Assembly (NCBI RefSeq): GCF_014199295.1
Contig: NZ_JACIJH010000006.1
Span: forward strand, 152,129 to 216,128
Source: Sphingopyxis panaciterrulae
Lineage (GTDB): Bacteria; Pseudomonadota; Alphaproteobacteria; Sphingomonadales; Sphingomonadaceae
Direction: 5' to 3'
Length of the DNA: 64,000 bases
Shown in pieces: positions 19,399 to 29,146 of the stretch (its first letter is position 1; each line of letters begins with the position of its first letter). The position numbers were made by a program, and so were the translations under genes. The notes under the pieces are model-generated. The model had not been told where the DNA came from, did not search any database, and saw nothing but the letters and a program-made list of their open reading frames with translations.

Positions 19399-20480
19399 CG
19401 CCTGCCGAGCGGCTGGCGCGGCTGCGCCTGATCCGCACCCCTCACGTCGGGCCGGTGAGCTGGCACCAGTTGATGCAGCGCTTCGGATCGGGCGAGGCGG
19501 CGCTTGCCGCGCTGCCCGGCCTCGCGCTGCGCGGCGGCGCGGGCAAGGCCCGGATCGCGCCCGCCGAAACCGCCGAACGCGAGATCGCGCGCGTCGCCGA
19601 ACTCGGCGCCCGCCATGTCTTCAGCGACGAGCCCGATTATCCGGCCCTGCTGCGCGAGATCGACAGCGCGCCACCGATACTGATCGTGCGCGGCGACATG
19701 CCGATGCTGGCGCGGCCCTGCGTCGCGATCGTCGGCGCGCGCAATGCCTCTGCGGCGGCGTGCCGCTTTGCGCGCCAGATCGCCGCCGACCTGGCGGGGC
19801 AGGGAATCACGATCGTCAGCGGGCTGGCGCGCGGCGTCGATACGGCGGCGCATGTCGGCGCGCTCGGCGGCGCGACGGCGGCGGTGATCGCCAGCGGGAT
19901 CGACATCGCTTTCCCGACCGAAAATGCTGCGCTGCAGGACAAGATCGCGGCCGACCAGTTGCTGATCGCCGAGCAGCCGCCCGGCACCGAGCCGCTCGCG
20001 CGTCACTTTCCGGTGCGCAACCGTATCATCGCCGGACTTGCGGTCGGCACGGTGGTGATCGAGGCGGCGCCGCGTTCGGGCTCGCTGATCACCGCGCGGC
20101 GGGCGGGCGATTATGGGCGCGAAGTGATGGCGGTGCCCGGCTCGCCGCTCGACCCCCGCGCGCAGGGATGCAATCTGCTGATCCGCGAAGGCGCGACGCT
20201 GATCCAGACGGCGGCGGATGTGCTCGAAGCGGTCGGGCCGATCGACCGGCGCATGGTTCGCGAACCGGCGCGCGTTCCAACACCGCATCCAGCCGATGCC
20301 GAGGCGGCGGATGGCGACCGCGACGGCATCGCGGGCTTGCTCGGTCCGACGCCGGTTCCGGTCGATGAGCTGGTGCGCCAGTCCGGGCGGCCGTCGTCGG
20401 TCGTGCAACTGGTGCTGCTCGAACTCGAACTGGCCGGGCGTGTCGAGCGTCATGCGGGTGGGAAGATATCCGCGCGATGA
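19395..20480 (+). CDS. dprA: DNA-processing protein DprA
   Basis: 361 residues. Binds single-stranded DNA and loads RecA during natural transformation. The N-terminal helical region (LRLIRTPHVGPVSWHQLMQR) is followed by the Rossmann core with VAIVGARNAS, GLARGVDTAAHVGAL and PLDPRAQGCNLLI. A C-terminal winged-helix region (about residues 290-360, with PVDELVRQSGRPSSVVQLVL) matches the alphaproteobacterial DprA layout. The start is the ATG overlapping the plsY stop; the much longer open frame upstream is not coding. Confidence 0.93.
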   Translation: MTPAERLARLRLIRTPHVGPVSWHQLMQRFGSGEAALAALPGLALRGGAGKARIAPAETAEREIARVAELGARHVFSDEPDYPALLREIDSAPPILIVRGDMPMLARPCVAIVGARNASAAACRFARQIAADLAGQGITIVSGLARGVDTAAHVGALGGATAAVIASGIDIAFPTENAALQDKIAADQLLIAEQPPGTEPLARHFPVRNRIIAGLAVGTVVIEAAPRSGSLITARRAGDYGREVMAVPGSPLDPRAQGCNLLIREGATLIQTAADVLEAVGPIDRRMVREPARVPTPHPADAEAADGDRDGIAGLLGPTPVPVDELVRQSGRPSSVVQLVLLELELAGRVERHAGGKISAR

Positions 20481-20609
20481 TTTCCGCAATAGCGGAACGC
20501 GCCGATTGACAGAGGCGCGGCCCGCTCCCAAATCCCCCTTGACGGACGCGCGGGGGGGCAGCCACTCTCGCGCGTATATGCGTAACGGTTCCCGGGGAAC
20601 GGATTTTTC

Positions 20610-23156
20610 ATGCAATTGGTCATTGTCGAATCGCCCGCCAAGGCGAAAACGATCGAGAAGTATCTCGGCCGCGATTTCAAGGTGCTGGCGTCCTATGGCC
20701 ACGTCCGGGATCTGCCGCCCAAGGATGGGTCGGTCGATCCCGACGACGGCTTCGCGATGCAGTGGCAGCTCTATCCCGACAAGGCGAAGCGACTGAAGGA
20801 GATTTCGGACGCCGCGAAGCAGGCCGACCGTCTGATCCTCGCGACCGACCCCGACCGCGAGGGTGAGGCGATAAGCTGGCATGTGCAGGAATTGCTGCGC
20901 AGCAAGAAGGCGCTGCCGGCCTCGGTCGACCGCGTCACCTTTAACGCGATCACCAAGCAGGCGGTGACCGATGCGATGGCACATCCGCGCGGACTCGACG
21001 ACGATCTGATCGACGCCTATCGCGCCCGCCGCGCGCTCGACTATCTGGTTGGATTCACCCTGTCGCCGGTGCTGTGGCGCAAGCTGCCAGGCGCCAAGTC
21101 GGCGGGCCGCGTCCAATCGGTCGCGCTGCGCCTGGTGGTCGAGCGCGAGCGCGAGATCGACGCCTTTGTTGCGCAGCAATATTGGTCGGTGACCGGCCTG
21201 TTCGAAATGGACGGCACGCCTTTCAAGGCGCGCTTAGCGCGCTGGCGCGGCGACAAGATCGAGCGGCTGTCGATCGGCACAGAGGCCGACGCGCGCGCCG
21301 CCGAGGCCGATGTGAAGGCGGGACATTTTACGGTCGATGCGGTCGAGACCAAACCGCTCACCCGCAACCCGCCGCCGCCCTTCACGACCTCGACCCTGCA
21401 GCAGGAGGCGGCGCGTAAATTGGGCTTCTCGGCAAGCCACACGATGCGGATCGCGCAGAATCTCTACGAGGAGGGTGCGATCACCTATATGCGAACCGAT
21501 GGCGTCCAGATGGACGGCAGCGCGATCAGCGACGCGCGCCGCGCGATCGCCGACCGCTACGATGGCGGCTATGTCCCCGACAAGCCGCGGCAATATCAGA
21601 CCAAGGCGAAGAATGCGCAGGAAGCGCACGAGGCGATCCGCCCGACCGACTTCGCCAAGGACAAGGCCGGCAGCGGCGACCATGCGCGCCTCTACGATCT
21701 GATCTGGAAGCGCGCGCTCGCGAGCCAGATGGCCTCGGCGCGGCTTGAACGCACCAGCGTCGACCTTTCGGACGGCACCGGCAAGACGATGCTGCGCGCG
21801 ACCGGGCAGGTGGTCAGATTCCCCGGCTTCCTAGCGCTCTACGACGAAGGCCGCGACGACAGCAGCGACGATGACGATGCGCGCCTGCTGCCCGCGATGG
21901 CGAAAGGCGACGCGCCCGCAAAAACCGGGGTCGAGGTCGAAAGCCATGAAACGCAGCCGCCGCCGCGCTATTCGGAGGCGAGCCTCGTCAAGAAGATGGA
22001 GGAACTCGGCATCGGGCGCCCGTCGACCTATGCCTCGATCCTTCAGGTGCTCAAGGACCGCGCCTATGTGACGGTCGAAAAGAACCGCTTCATCCCCGAG
22101 GAGAGCGGGCGGCTGCTCACCGCCTTCCTCGAACGATTCTTCACCCGCTATGTCGGTTATGACTTCACCGCCGAGCTCGAGGAGGAACTCGACGACGTGT
22201 CGGGCGGCCGCGCGCAATGGCAGGCGGTGCTCGACCGCTTCTGGCGCGATTTCAAGCCGCGCACCGGCGAGGTGATGGAACAGAAGCCGTCGGAGATTAC
22301 CGCCGCGCTCGACGAATTCCTCGGCCCCTATCTCTTCCCCGACAAGGGCGACGGCAGCGATCCCAGGCTCTGCCCCAATTGCGGAACCGGACGGCTCGCG
22401 CTGCGCGGCGGACGCTTCGGGCCGTTCATCGCGTGCAGCAATTATCCCGACTGCAAATATACGCGCAAGTTCGCTCAGCCGGGCGGAGCGGAGAATGGCG
22501 CCGACAGCGGGCCCGAGGCGATCGGCGTCGACCCCGACAGCGGGCTTGAAGTGACGAAGCGCAGCGGGCGCTTCGGCCCCTATATCCAACTCGGCGAGGG
22601 CAAGGAGGCGAAGCGCTCGTCAATCCCCAAGGACATCCCGACCGAGGATTTCGATCTCGATTATGCGCTGCGGCTGCTCAGTCTGCCGCGCGAGGTCGGG
22701 GTGCATCCCGAAAGCGGCAAGCTGATCGTCGCGGGGCTGGGGCGCTATGGCCCCTATCTGCTCCACGACGGCAAATATGCGAAGCTGACCGGCACCGCCG
22801 AAATCTTCGAGATCGGCATGAACGCGGCGGTCGCGCGCATCGCCGACGCCGCCAATGGCGGGGGCCGCGGCGCGCGCGCCAAGGTCGAGCCGCTCAAGAC
22901 CTTCGGCCCGCACCCGACCAGCGGCGGCGAGATGAAGCTGATGGCGGGACGCTATGGTCCCTATGTCACCGACGGCACGACCAACGCGACCTTGCCCAAG
23001 GCGGTCGAACCCGACGCGCTGACGGCCGAGGAAGCCGTCGCGCTGATCGATGCGCGCGCCGCGAAGGGGCCGGCCAAGGGCAAGAAGAAAGCGGCGCCAA
23101 AGAAAAAGCCCGCTGCGAAGAAGGCGCCGGCCAAAAAGAAGACGGCGAAGGAATAG
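20610..23156 (+). CDS. topA: DNA topoisomerase I
   Basis: 848 residues. Type IA topoisomerase that relaxes negative supercoils. The Toprim domain begins MQLVIVESPAKAKTIEKYLG and contains ATDPDREGEAISWH. The catalytic tyrosine lies in EGAITYMRTDGVQMD (about residue 295). One C4 zinc ribbon (CPNC...CSNYPDC, about residues 590-615) is followed by repeated FGPY / YGPY modules, and the protein ends in a lysine- and alanine-rich tail such as KKKAAPKKKPAAKK. Length and tail are typical of alphaproteobacterial TopA. Confidence 0.96.
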   Translation: MQLVIVESPAKAKTIEKYLGRDFKVLASYGHVRDLPPKDGSVDPDDGFAMQWQLYPDKAKRLKEISDAAKQADRLILATDPDREGEAISWHVQELLRSKKALPASVDRVTFNAITKQAVTDAMAHPRGLDDDLIDAYRARRALDYLVGFTLSPVLWRKLPGAKSAGRVQSVALRLVVEREREIDAFVAQQYWSVTGLFEMDGTPFKARLARWRGDKIERLSIGTEADARAAEADVKAGHFTVDAVETKPLTRNPPPPFTTSTLQQEAARKLGFSASHTMRIAQNLYEEGAITYMRTDGVQMDGSAISDARRAIADRYDGGYVPDKPRQYQTKAKNAQEAHEAIRPTDFAKDKAGSGDHARLYDLIWKRALASQMASARLERTSVDLSDGTGKTMLRATGQVVRFPGFLALYDEGRDDSSDDDDARLLPAMAKGDAPAKTGVEVESHETQPPPRYSEASLVKKMEELGIGRPSTYASILQVLKDRAYVTVEKNRFIPEESGRLLTAFLERFFTRYVGYDFTAELEEELDDVSGGRAQWQAVLDRFWRDFKPRTGEVMEQKPSEITAALDEFLGPYLFPDKGDGSDPRLCPNCGTGRLALRGGRFGPFIACSNYPDCKYTRKFAQPGGAENGADSGPEAIGVDPDSGLEVTKRSGRFGPYIQLGEGKEAKRSSIPKDIPTEDFDLDYALRLLSLPREVGVHPESGKLIVAGLGRYGPYLLHDGKYAKLTGTAEIFEIGMNAAVARIADAANGGGRGARAKVEPLKTFGPHPTSGGEMKLMAGRYGPYVTDGTTNATLPKAVEPDALTAEEAVALIDARAAKGPAKGKKKAAPKKKPAAKKAPAKKKTAKE

Positions 23157-23221
23157 CGTTAACGCCCGACATTTTCGTCGCGGCCGGGACATGTTAGCAG
23201 GACGCATCGGGAGGAATTTCG

Positions 23222-24343
23222 ATGCGCCATCTGCTTGCCCTGTTGCTCGCCCTTTCGTCGGTCTCGGCGGCCGCGCAGCAGGTCGGAACGCTCGTGTCCG
23301 CCGATCCCGTTGCCGAGACGCCGCCCGGCGTGCAGGCCTGGCGCGTGCGATACTGGACCAGCAGTCAGGACAGCCAGCGGCAGGAGGTGACGGGGATGGT
23401 CGTCGCGCCGCGCGAGGCGATGCCGGCACAGCCGCGCCACGTCATCGCCTGGACGCACGGCACGTGGGGCGTCGCCGAGAAATGCGCGCCGTCGATCAGT
23501 CCCGATTTCTTTACCGCGACGCCGATGGTCGAGGCAATGATCGCCCGCGGTTATGTGGTGGTCGCGCCCGACTATCCCGGGCTCGGCGGCGCAATGCCTC
23601 ACCCCTATCTGGTGGGCGGGGATACCGCCCATTCCGTACTCGACGCGGTGCGCGCTGCGAGAGGGATATCGGCTGCGGCCGCCGGTACCAGTTTTGCAGT
23701 CTGGGGCGAATCGCAGGGTGGACATGCAGCGCTGTGGACCGCCAGCTCGACGCACCGCTACGCGCCCGATCTGAGGCTCGTCGGGACTGCCGCCGCGGTG
23801 CCGCCGACGGACCTTGCCGCCAACATGCGGCAGGCGAGCGACGCCAACGCCCGTGCGCTGCTCCTCGCTTTTACGCTGCATAGCTGGTCCGAACGCTTCG
23901 GCTATTCGCTCGACGGGTTCACGAACAAGGCGACGCAGGGCGTCATCCACCGCCTCGCCGAAAACAATTGCATCGCGCTCGATCAGAAGCCGAAACTCGG
24001 GACGATCCTCGGTATTCTCGCGGTACGGCAGGCGATCGAGAAGAAGGACGTGACGCGGATGGAGCCGTTCGCCGCGACGATGCGTGCCAACAGCGTCGAA
24101 CCCGCGAGCATTCCGGGACCGCTGCTGATCGCGGTTGGCACCAAGGACACGCTGGTCGCGCCGGCGGTGACGCGGCGCTTCGCGAGGGCGGTTTGCAAGC
24201 ATCGCACCCCGGTGCGCTGGATCGAGATTCCAGGCGGTGGCCACATCGACGGCGCGCGCGGCGCGCGGATCGGCGAGACTCTGGACTGGATCGATGCGCG
24301 TTTTGCCGGGCAGGCGGCGCCCGACGATTGCGGGCGGTTCTAG
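23222..24343 (+). CDS. Secreted alpha/beta-hydrolase, lipase family
   Basis: 373 residues with a signal peptide (cleavage near AAAQQ, residue 20). The nucleophile elbow is GESQGGH (Ser164). Candidate acid and base are in VGTKDTLVAP and PGGGHIDGA. The fold resembles the secretory lipase (LIP) or triacylglycerol lipase-like group: HVIAWTHGTWGVAEKCAP near residue 85 would form the oxyanion region. Substrate is unknown; esters or triacylglycerols are likely. AGGAGGAATTTCG-like spacing supports the ATG. The last 4 nt overlap the convergent gene. Confidence 0.82.
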   Translation: MRHLLALLLALSSVSAAAQQVGTLVSADPVAETPPGVQAWRVRYWTSSQDSQRQEVTGMVVAPREAMPAQPRHVIAWTHGTWGVAEKCAPSISPDFFTATPMVEAMIARGYVVVAPDYPGLGGAMPHPYLVGGDTAHSVLDAVRAARGISAAAAGTSFAVWGESQGGHAALWTASSTHRYAPDLRLVGTAAAVPPTDLAANMRQASDANARALLLAFTLHSWSERFGYSLDGFTNKATQGVIHRLAENNCIALDQKPKLGTILGILAVRQAIEKKDVTRMEPFAATMRANSVEPASIPGPLLIAVGTKDTLVAPAVTRRFARAVCKHRTPVRWIEIPGGGHIDGARGARIGETLDWIDARFAGQAAPDDCGRF

Positions 24344-24777
24344 CGGAAAGCGTCGGGATCGACCCGGTCGTTGCCGAACCAGGCGGCGGTGTCGGGGCGG
24401 AACAGCATGTAGGTCGCCGCGCCGTACAGCGCATAGATGACGAGATTTGCGGCCAGAGCGAGCCCCTTGGGCGACAGGGGGTTGTTGAGGCTGGTCAGGA
24501 AGAACACCAGACCCAGCACGTAAAGAACGACTTGAATCCATTTGGCGATCTTGCTTCGCCGACGGGAAATAAAATACCAGATGATCAGGTTGATCGCCAT
24601 GCCGACCGCGAATGTCCCGATCAGGAAACCCGGCCCCATACCGAGAGCCGATGCCTCAGGCGTGCTGGCGAAGAGGGCCGATGTTTCACTCCATCGATAG
24701 GCAAAGGCGGCAATGCCCAGGACGATCGCCGCCAGAAACAGGCGATCGAACAACAGGATGGATTTCGGTTTCGTCAT
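24340..24777 (-). CDS. Small four-helix membrane protein, unknown function
   Basis: 145 residues with four hydrophobic segments, for example LFLAAIVLGIAAFAYRW, FLIGTFAVGMAINLIIWYFI, VVLYVLGLVFFLTSL and LVIYALYGAATYMLF. A cytoplasmic basic loop SRRRSKIAK separates helices two and three. I do not recognise the family. The ATG at 24777 has GAAGAGGGGGAGACG upstream. It begins 30 nt after era ends and is probably the last gene of the lepB-rnc-era transcript. Confidence 0.8.
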   Translation of the reverse strand: MTKPKSILLFDRLFLAAIVLGIAAFAYRWSETSALFASTPEASALGMGPGFLIGTFAVGMAINLIIWYFISRRRSKIAKWIQVVLYVLGLVFFLTSLNNPLSPKGLALAANLVIYALYGAATYMLFRPDTAAWFGNDRVDPDAFR

Positions 24778-24807
24778 CGTCTCCCCCTCTTCCTTCATTC
24801 GCGTCCG

Positions 24808-25701
24808 TCAATCCACCCAGTCGAGCCCCATGTCGCGGTAAACACCGCGATCCTCGTCCCAGTTTTCCTTGACCTTGACGTGCAGGAACAGGTGGACCTT
24901 GCGCCCCATCAGTTCGGCGAGTTCGGCGCGGGCGCGGGCGCCGATTTCCTTGATCCGGCTGCCGCCCTTGCCGAGCACGATCGCACGCTGGTTGTCGCGC
25001 GCGACGAAGATCTGCTGGTGGATTTCGGCGCTGCCGTCGGGGCGCGTCTTGAACAGCTCGGTCTCGACGGTCGATTGATAGGGCAATTCCTCGTGGAGTT
25101 GGCGATAGAGCTGCTCGCGGGTGATCTCGGCTGCGAGCATGCGCTCGGGGGCGTCGCTGACCTCGTCCTCTGGGAAATGCCACGGCCCCTCGGGCATCAG
25201 CGCGGCGAGATGCGCCTTGAGTTCGGGCACGCCGTCGCCGTTGCTCGCGGCGATGAAGAAAGTCTCGTCGAACGCGACCCTGGCGTTGATCTCGGTCGCG
25301 ATGGTGAGGAGCTTGTCCTTGCGGGTCAGGTCGACCTTGTTGAGCACCAGATATTTCTTCTCGGGCCGGTTCGCGATGCCTTCGAGGACGCGCTCGACGC
25401 GCCCCGTCAGCTTCGCGGCAGCGTCGACCATGACGAGGATCGCCTCGGCCTCCTCAAGGCTGCTCCAGGCGGCGGCGACCATCGCGCGATCGAGCCGGCG
25501 GGTCGGCGCGAAGATGCCCGGCGTGTCGATCAGGATGATCTGCGCCTCGCCCGCCATCGCGACGCCCATCAGCCGGGTGCGCGTCGTCTGCGCCTTGGGG
25601 CTGACGATCGCGACCTTCTGGCCGACGAGCGCGTTGACGAGGGTCGATTTGCCCGCATTGGGGGCGCCGACGACGGCGACGAAGCCGCACCGCTGGGTCA
25701 T
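24808..25701 (-). CDS. era: GTPase Era
   Basis: 297 residues. Binds the 3' end of 16S rRNA and is needed for 30S subunit maturation. G1 is [15 protein letters not shown]3 is LIDTPG, G4 is LVLNKVDL, and the C-terminal KH domain contains [18 protein letters not shown]. The start at 25701 overlaps the rnc stop as ATGA. The lepB-rnc-era order is a classic conserved operon. Confidence 0.96.
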   Translation of the reverse strand: MTQRCGFVAVVGAPNAGKSTLVNALVGQKVAIVSPKAQTTRTRLMGVAMAGEAQIILIDTPGIFAPTRRLDRAMVAAAWSSLEEAEAILVMVDAAAKLTGRVERVLEGIANRPEKKYLVLNKVDLTRKDKLLTIATEINARVAFDETFFIAASNGDGVPELKAHLAALMPEGPWHFPEDEVSDAPERMLAAEITREQLYRQLHEELPYQSTVETELFKTRPDGSAEIHQQIFVARDNQRAIVLGKGGSRIKEIGARARAELAELMGRKVHLFLHVKVKENWDEDRGVYRDMGLDWVD

Positions 25702-26381
25702 GTCCGGTCTTCCTCCGCGAGCCGCGCGAGCAGCGCCGCCGCCGCGACCTTTTCGGCCGCTTGTTTCGATGCGCCTTCGCCCTCGGCTTCGGCGAGCTTG
25801 CCGATACTCACCGCGACGCGAAAGCGCGGTGCATGGTCGGGACCTTCGCGGCGGACGAGGCGATATTCGGGGGGGCGGCGCTTGCGCGCGAGCGCCCATT
25901 CCTGGAGCGCCGCCTTCGGATGCTTGGGCGCCGCGAGTTGCCCTTCGATCATGTCGCCCCAGTTGCGGGTGATGAAGGCGCGTGCGGCCTCTTCGCCCCG
26001 GTCGAGCCACAGCGCGCCGATCAGCGCCTCGACCACGTCGGCGGCGATATTGTCGCTCTGTCGCCCACCGTCGCCGATCGCCTGCGCGCCGAACCGGACA
26101 TGGGCGCTGAGGTCGAGGTTCCGCGCGATCCGCGCGCAGGTCTCGCCAGAGGCGAGCGCGTGAAGGCGCGACGACAGCTCACCCTCCGCCGCCTTGGGAA
26201 AGCGGCGGAAGAGTTCGGAAGCGATGACCAGCCCCAGCACGCGGTCGCCGAGGAATTCGAGCCGCTGATAATCGCCCGCGCCGCTGCTGCCATGGGTCAG
26301 GGCTTCGCGATAGAGGGCCAGGTTGCGGGGACTTTCGCCGGTCAGGGCAGCGATCGTCTCCGCCGAGACGCCGTCGTTCAA
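25698..26381 (-). CDS. rnc: Ribonuclease III
   Basis: 227 residues. Cuts double-stranded RNA in rRNA processing. The signature is [20 protein letters not shown], with a second acidic site in [14 protein letters not shown]. The double-stranded RNA-binding domain is at the C terminus ([12 protein letters not shown] form, here [20 protein letters not shown]). The start is inferred as TTG at 26381, which sits within the last codons of lepB (TTTTGA), giving the usual family length; no ATG fits. The stop overlaps the era start. Confidence 0.92.
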   Translation of the reverse strand: MNDGVSAETIAALTGESPRNLALYREALTHGSSGAGDYQRLEFLGDRVLGLVIASELFRRFPKAAEGELSSRLHALASGETCARIARNLDLSAHVRFGAQAIGDGGRQSDNIAADVVEALIGALWLDRGEEAARAFITRNWGDMIEGQLAAPKHPKAALQEWALARKRRPPEYRLVRREGPDHAPRFRVAVSIGKLAEAEGEGASKQAAEKVAAAALLARLAEEDRT

Positions 26382-27244
26382 AAGCCGTCCCCGATACGTT
26401 CCCAGCGCGCCGCGGTGAACCAGCTTATCGGGTTGAACCAGCTCGCCGAACCATCGGTCGAGAACATGCCGACGAGCGCATGGCCGACGAGATTCTTCTG
26501 CGGAACCGCGCCGCCCAGCCCGCCTTCCTCCATCGGCACGCGGCTGTCGGCGCTGCGGTCGCGATTGTCGCCCATCAGGAAGACGCTGCCTTCGGGGACC
26601 GTATAGGGTGCGGTGTTGTCGACCGGCAGGTCCTTGATGTCGAGCACGGCATAGCTCTTGCCGTTCGGCATGGTTTCCTTGAATTGCTTGTAGCGGCACT
26701 GGCGCTGGCCGTTGGCGCCGATCTCCTCGAACTGGATCTCATAGCAGGGCAGCGAATTGTTGGCGCGCGCCGCGTCAATCATGTTCGGGGTCACGGGGAT
26801 GACGAAATCGGCCATCGGCTCGCGCTTCAGCGGCTTGCCGTTGATCCACACGATGCCGCCGCGCACCTGAATCGTGTCGCCGGGCAGGCCGATCACGCGC
26901 TTGATCCAGTCGTCCTTGTTCTGCGGCGGTGCCTTGAAGACGACGACGTCGCCGCGCTCGGGCGTGCGCGCGAAGATGTGGCCGGGGATCAGCGGGATGC
27001 TGAACGGCAGGCTGTATTTCGAATAGCCATAGGCCATCTTGTTGACGAGCAGATAGTCGCCGATCAGCAGCCGCGGCTGCATCGATTCCGAGGGAATGTT
27101 GAACGGCGACAGAAAGAAGCTGCGAAAGATCAGCACCGCGACCGCGAGCAGCGCGAGAAAGCGGATCGTGTCGACCGCTTCTTCCTTGGCGGAGACAGGG
27201 GCCGGGGTGGGTGAGGTATCGGCGGTTGCGCTGGCGTCGGTCAT
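26378..27244 (-). CDS. lepB: Signal peptidase I
   Basis: About 288 residues. Cleaves signal peptides of exported proteins at the inner membrane. One N-terminal membrane helix ([17 protein letters not shown]) leads into the catalytic serine motif [20 protein letters not shown]. The catalytic lysine lies in [15 protein letters not shown] and the last box is [15 protein letters not shown]. The exact start is uncertain: ATGs at 27244 and 27253 lack a strong ribosome binding site. First gene of lepB-rnc-era. Confidence 0.93.
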   Translation of the reverse strand: MTDASATADTSPTPAPVSAKEEAVDTIRFLALLAVAVLIFRSFFLSPFNIPSESMQPRLLIGDYLLVNKMAYGYSKYSLPFSIPLIPGHIFARTPERGDVVVFKAPPQNKDDWIKRVIGLPGDTIQVRGGIVWINGKPLKREPMADFVIPVTPNMIDAARANNSLPCYEIQFEEIGANGQRQCRYKQFKETMPNGKSYAVLDIKDLPVDNTAPYTVPEGSVFLMGDNRDRSADSRVPMEEGGLGGAVPQKNLVGHALVGMFSTDGSASWFNPISWFTAARWERIGDGF

Positions 27245-27348
27245 GCGCGGCATTGGCGACGAATAGGTCTGCACGTCAAGCAAATATCGGCGGACGACGC
27301 TGGCATGGGCGCGGCGGCTGGCTTATGGAAGAACCCGCATTTCAACCC

Positions 27349-27429
27349 CGTTCGTGTCGAGCGAAGTCGAGATGCCCATCGGCCTCGCGCCATTCTGATG
27401 GGCATCCCGACTTCGCTCGATGCGAACGG
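27349..27429. repeat. Inverted repeat pair, CTTCGCTCGA / GATGGGCATC family
   Basis: Arms of about 32 bp (27349-27380 and 27397-27429) read CGTTCGTGTCGAGCGAAGTC and, inverted, GACTTCGCTCGATGCGAACG, enclosing GATGCCCATC and GATGGGCATC. It lies between divergent lepB and pgi, ending 17 nt before the pgi start, so it would be in the pgi leader if transcribed. Confidence 0.75.
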
Positions 27430-27446
27430 AAATCAGAGGAAATCCG

Positions 27447-28952
27447 ATGACCATCGCCGCTGAAGCCTGGCAGGCGCTCGCCGACTGGCAGCCGCAAAAG
27501 CTGACCGATCTGGTCGTCGCCGATCCCGATGCGCGGCTGCAGGCGCTGGTGCGCCGCGTCGCCGACATCCGTTTCGATTTCGCCAAGACACATCTCGACG
27601 CGCGCGCGGTCGCGATCCTGTCGGATATCGCTGCGGCGCAGGATTTCGCGGGACGGCGCAAGACGCTCTTTTCGGGTGGCCTTGCCAATCCGACCGAAGG
27701 GCGCGCCGCCGAACACAGCGCCGAGCGCGGCGAGGGCGCGCCCGAGTCGGTCCACCGCGCGCAGGCGCTGCACCAGAGAATGCGGATGCTGGTCGATGCG
27801 ATCGAGGCGGGGGCGTTCGGTGAGATCCGCCACCTGCTCCATATCGGCATCGGCGGCTCGGCGCTTGGCCCCGACCTGCTCGTCGATGCGCTCGGGCGGC
27901 ACGATCGCCGTTATGACGTCGCGGTGGTCTCCAACGTCGACGGCGCGGCGCTCAGCGAAGCGATTGCCAAATTCAGCCCGGAGCACACACTTGTCGCGGT
28001 GGCGTCGAAGACCTTCACGACCACCGAGACGCTGCTCAACGCGGCCTCGGCGCTGCAATGGCTCGAGGAGGCGGGGGTCGAGGACCCGACCGGGCGCTTC
28101 ATCGCGCTGACCGCCAACCCCGACAAGGCGATGGAGTGGGGAGTCGACGAGACGCGCATCCTGCCGTTCAACGAGACGGTCGGCGGACGCTATTCGCTGT
28201 GGTCGTCGATCGGCTTTCCCGCGGCACTCGCGCTCGGCTGGGACGCCTTCGCCGACCTGCTGGAGGGCGCGGCCGAGATGGACCGGCATTTCCGCCTCGC
28301 CGAGGGTGCCGACAATATCTGCCTGCTCGCGGCCTTTGCCGACCAGCTCTACGCGAACCGGCTCGATTGCCAGACGCGCGCGGTGTTCGCCTATGACGAG
28401 CGGCTGCGGCTGCTCCCCGCCTATCTTCAGCAGCTCGAAATGGAATCGAACGGCAAGGGGGTGACGCTGGACGGTGCGCCGCTGGATTGCGCCAGCGCCG
28501 CGATCACCTGGGGCGGCGTCGGCACCGACGCGCAGCACGCGGTGTTCCAGCTCCTCCATCAGGGCACGCACCTGACGCCGGTCGAATTCGTGGTTGCGCG
28601 CGAGCCCGATCATCTGCTCGATGACGCGCATCATGAAACGCTGGTCGCCAACTGCATCGCGCAGGGCGCGGCGCTGATGGCAGGCCGGGCGAGTGAGGAC
28701 GGCGCGCGCCATTACCCCGGCGACCGGCCGTCGACGACCATCCTGCTCGACCAGGTCAGCCCGCGCAGCCTCGGCGCGCTGATCGCTTTCTACGAGCATC
28801 GCGTCTTCGCCAATGCCGTGCTGCTCGGCATCAATCCCTTCGACCAGTTCGGGGTCGAGCTGGGCAAGGAAATGGCAAAGGGTCTCGCTGAAGGAACGGT
28901 GGCGTTCGATCCCGCGACGCAGGCGTTGATGCACGCGGCGCTCGGCGAATAG
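27447..28952 (+). CDS. pgi: Glucose-6-phosphate isomerase
   Basis: 501 residues. Interconverts glucose 6-phosphate and fructose 6-phosphate in the cytosol, linking glycolysis with the glucose 6-phosphate used by OtsA. PGI marks seen are HIGIGGSALGPDLLVDAL, VGGRYSLWSSIGFPAAL, LQQLEMESNGKGV and the C-terminal GINPFDQFGVELGK with its catalytic lysine. The ATG at 27447 has CAGAGGAAATCCG upstream. The repeat just upstream leaves little room for a promoter outside it. Confidence 0.95.
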   Translation: MTIAAEAWQALADWQPQKLTDLVVADPDARLQALVRRVADIRFDFAKTHLDARAVAILSDIAAAQDFAGRRKTLFSGGLANPTEGRAAEHSAERGEGAPESVHRAQALHQRMRMLVDAIEAGAFGEIRHLLHIGIGGSALGPDLLVDALGRHDRRYDVAVVSNVDGAALSEAIAKFSPEHTLVAVASKTFTTTETLLNAASALQWLEEAGVEDPTGRFIALTANPDKAMEWGVDETRILPFNETVGGRYSLWSSIGFPAALALGWDAFADLLEGAAEMDRHFRLAEGADNICLLAAFADQLYANRLDCQTRAVFAYDERLRLLPAYLQQLEMESNGKGVTLDGAPLDCASAAITWGGVGTDAQHAVFQLLHQGTHLTPVEFVVAREPDHLLDDAHHETLVANCIAQGAALMAGRASEDGARHYPGDRPSTTILLDQVSPRSLGALIAFYEHRVFANAVLLGINPFDQFGVELGKEMAKGLAEGTVAFDPATQALMHAALGE

Positions 28953-28960
28953 CCTATCGT

Positions 28961-29047
28961 GTCATTGCGAGGAGCATAGCGACGAAGCAATCTCCAGCTA
29001 CCGGCCTGCGCAGGCCGTAGCTGGAGATTGCTTCGCTTCGCTCGCAA
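28961..29047. repeat. Near-perfect hairpin repeat, GTCATTGCGAGG family
   Basis: GCAATCTCCAGCTA (28987-29000) pairs with TAGCTGGAGATTGC (29018-29031) and encloses a perfect 16-nt palindrome CGGCCTGCGCAGGCCG (29002-29017). Outer parts carry GTCATTGCGAGGAGC and CTTCGCTTCGCTCGC. Another member is at 56928-57046. It could end pgi transcription. Confidence 0.8.
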
Positions 29048-29146
29048 CGGCGTGATGTTTTATGCTGATCGCAAAATTCGATTGGCAAGCCGGCGCCGTC
29101 CACCCACATAGGCGCCAGCCAATCATTCCAGCGCGGGGGCTCTTCC

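Noticed and set aside
20539..20580. TTGACG and TATATG upstream of topA as a promoter
   Set aside because: The boxes are 30 nt apart, too far for a sigma-70 promoter.
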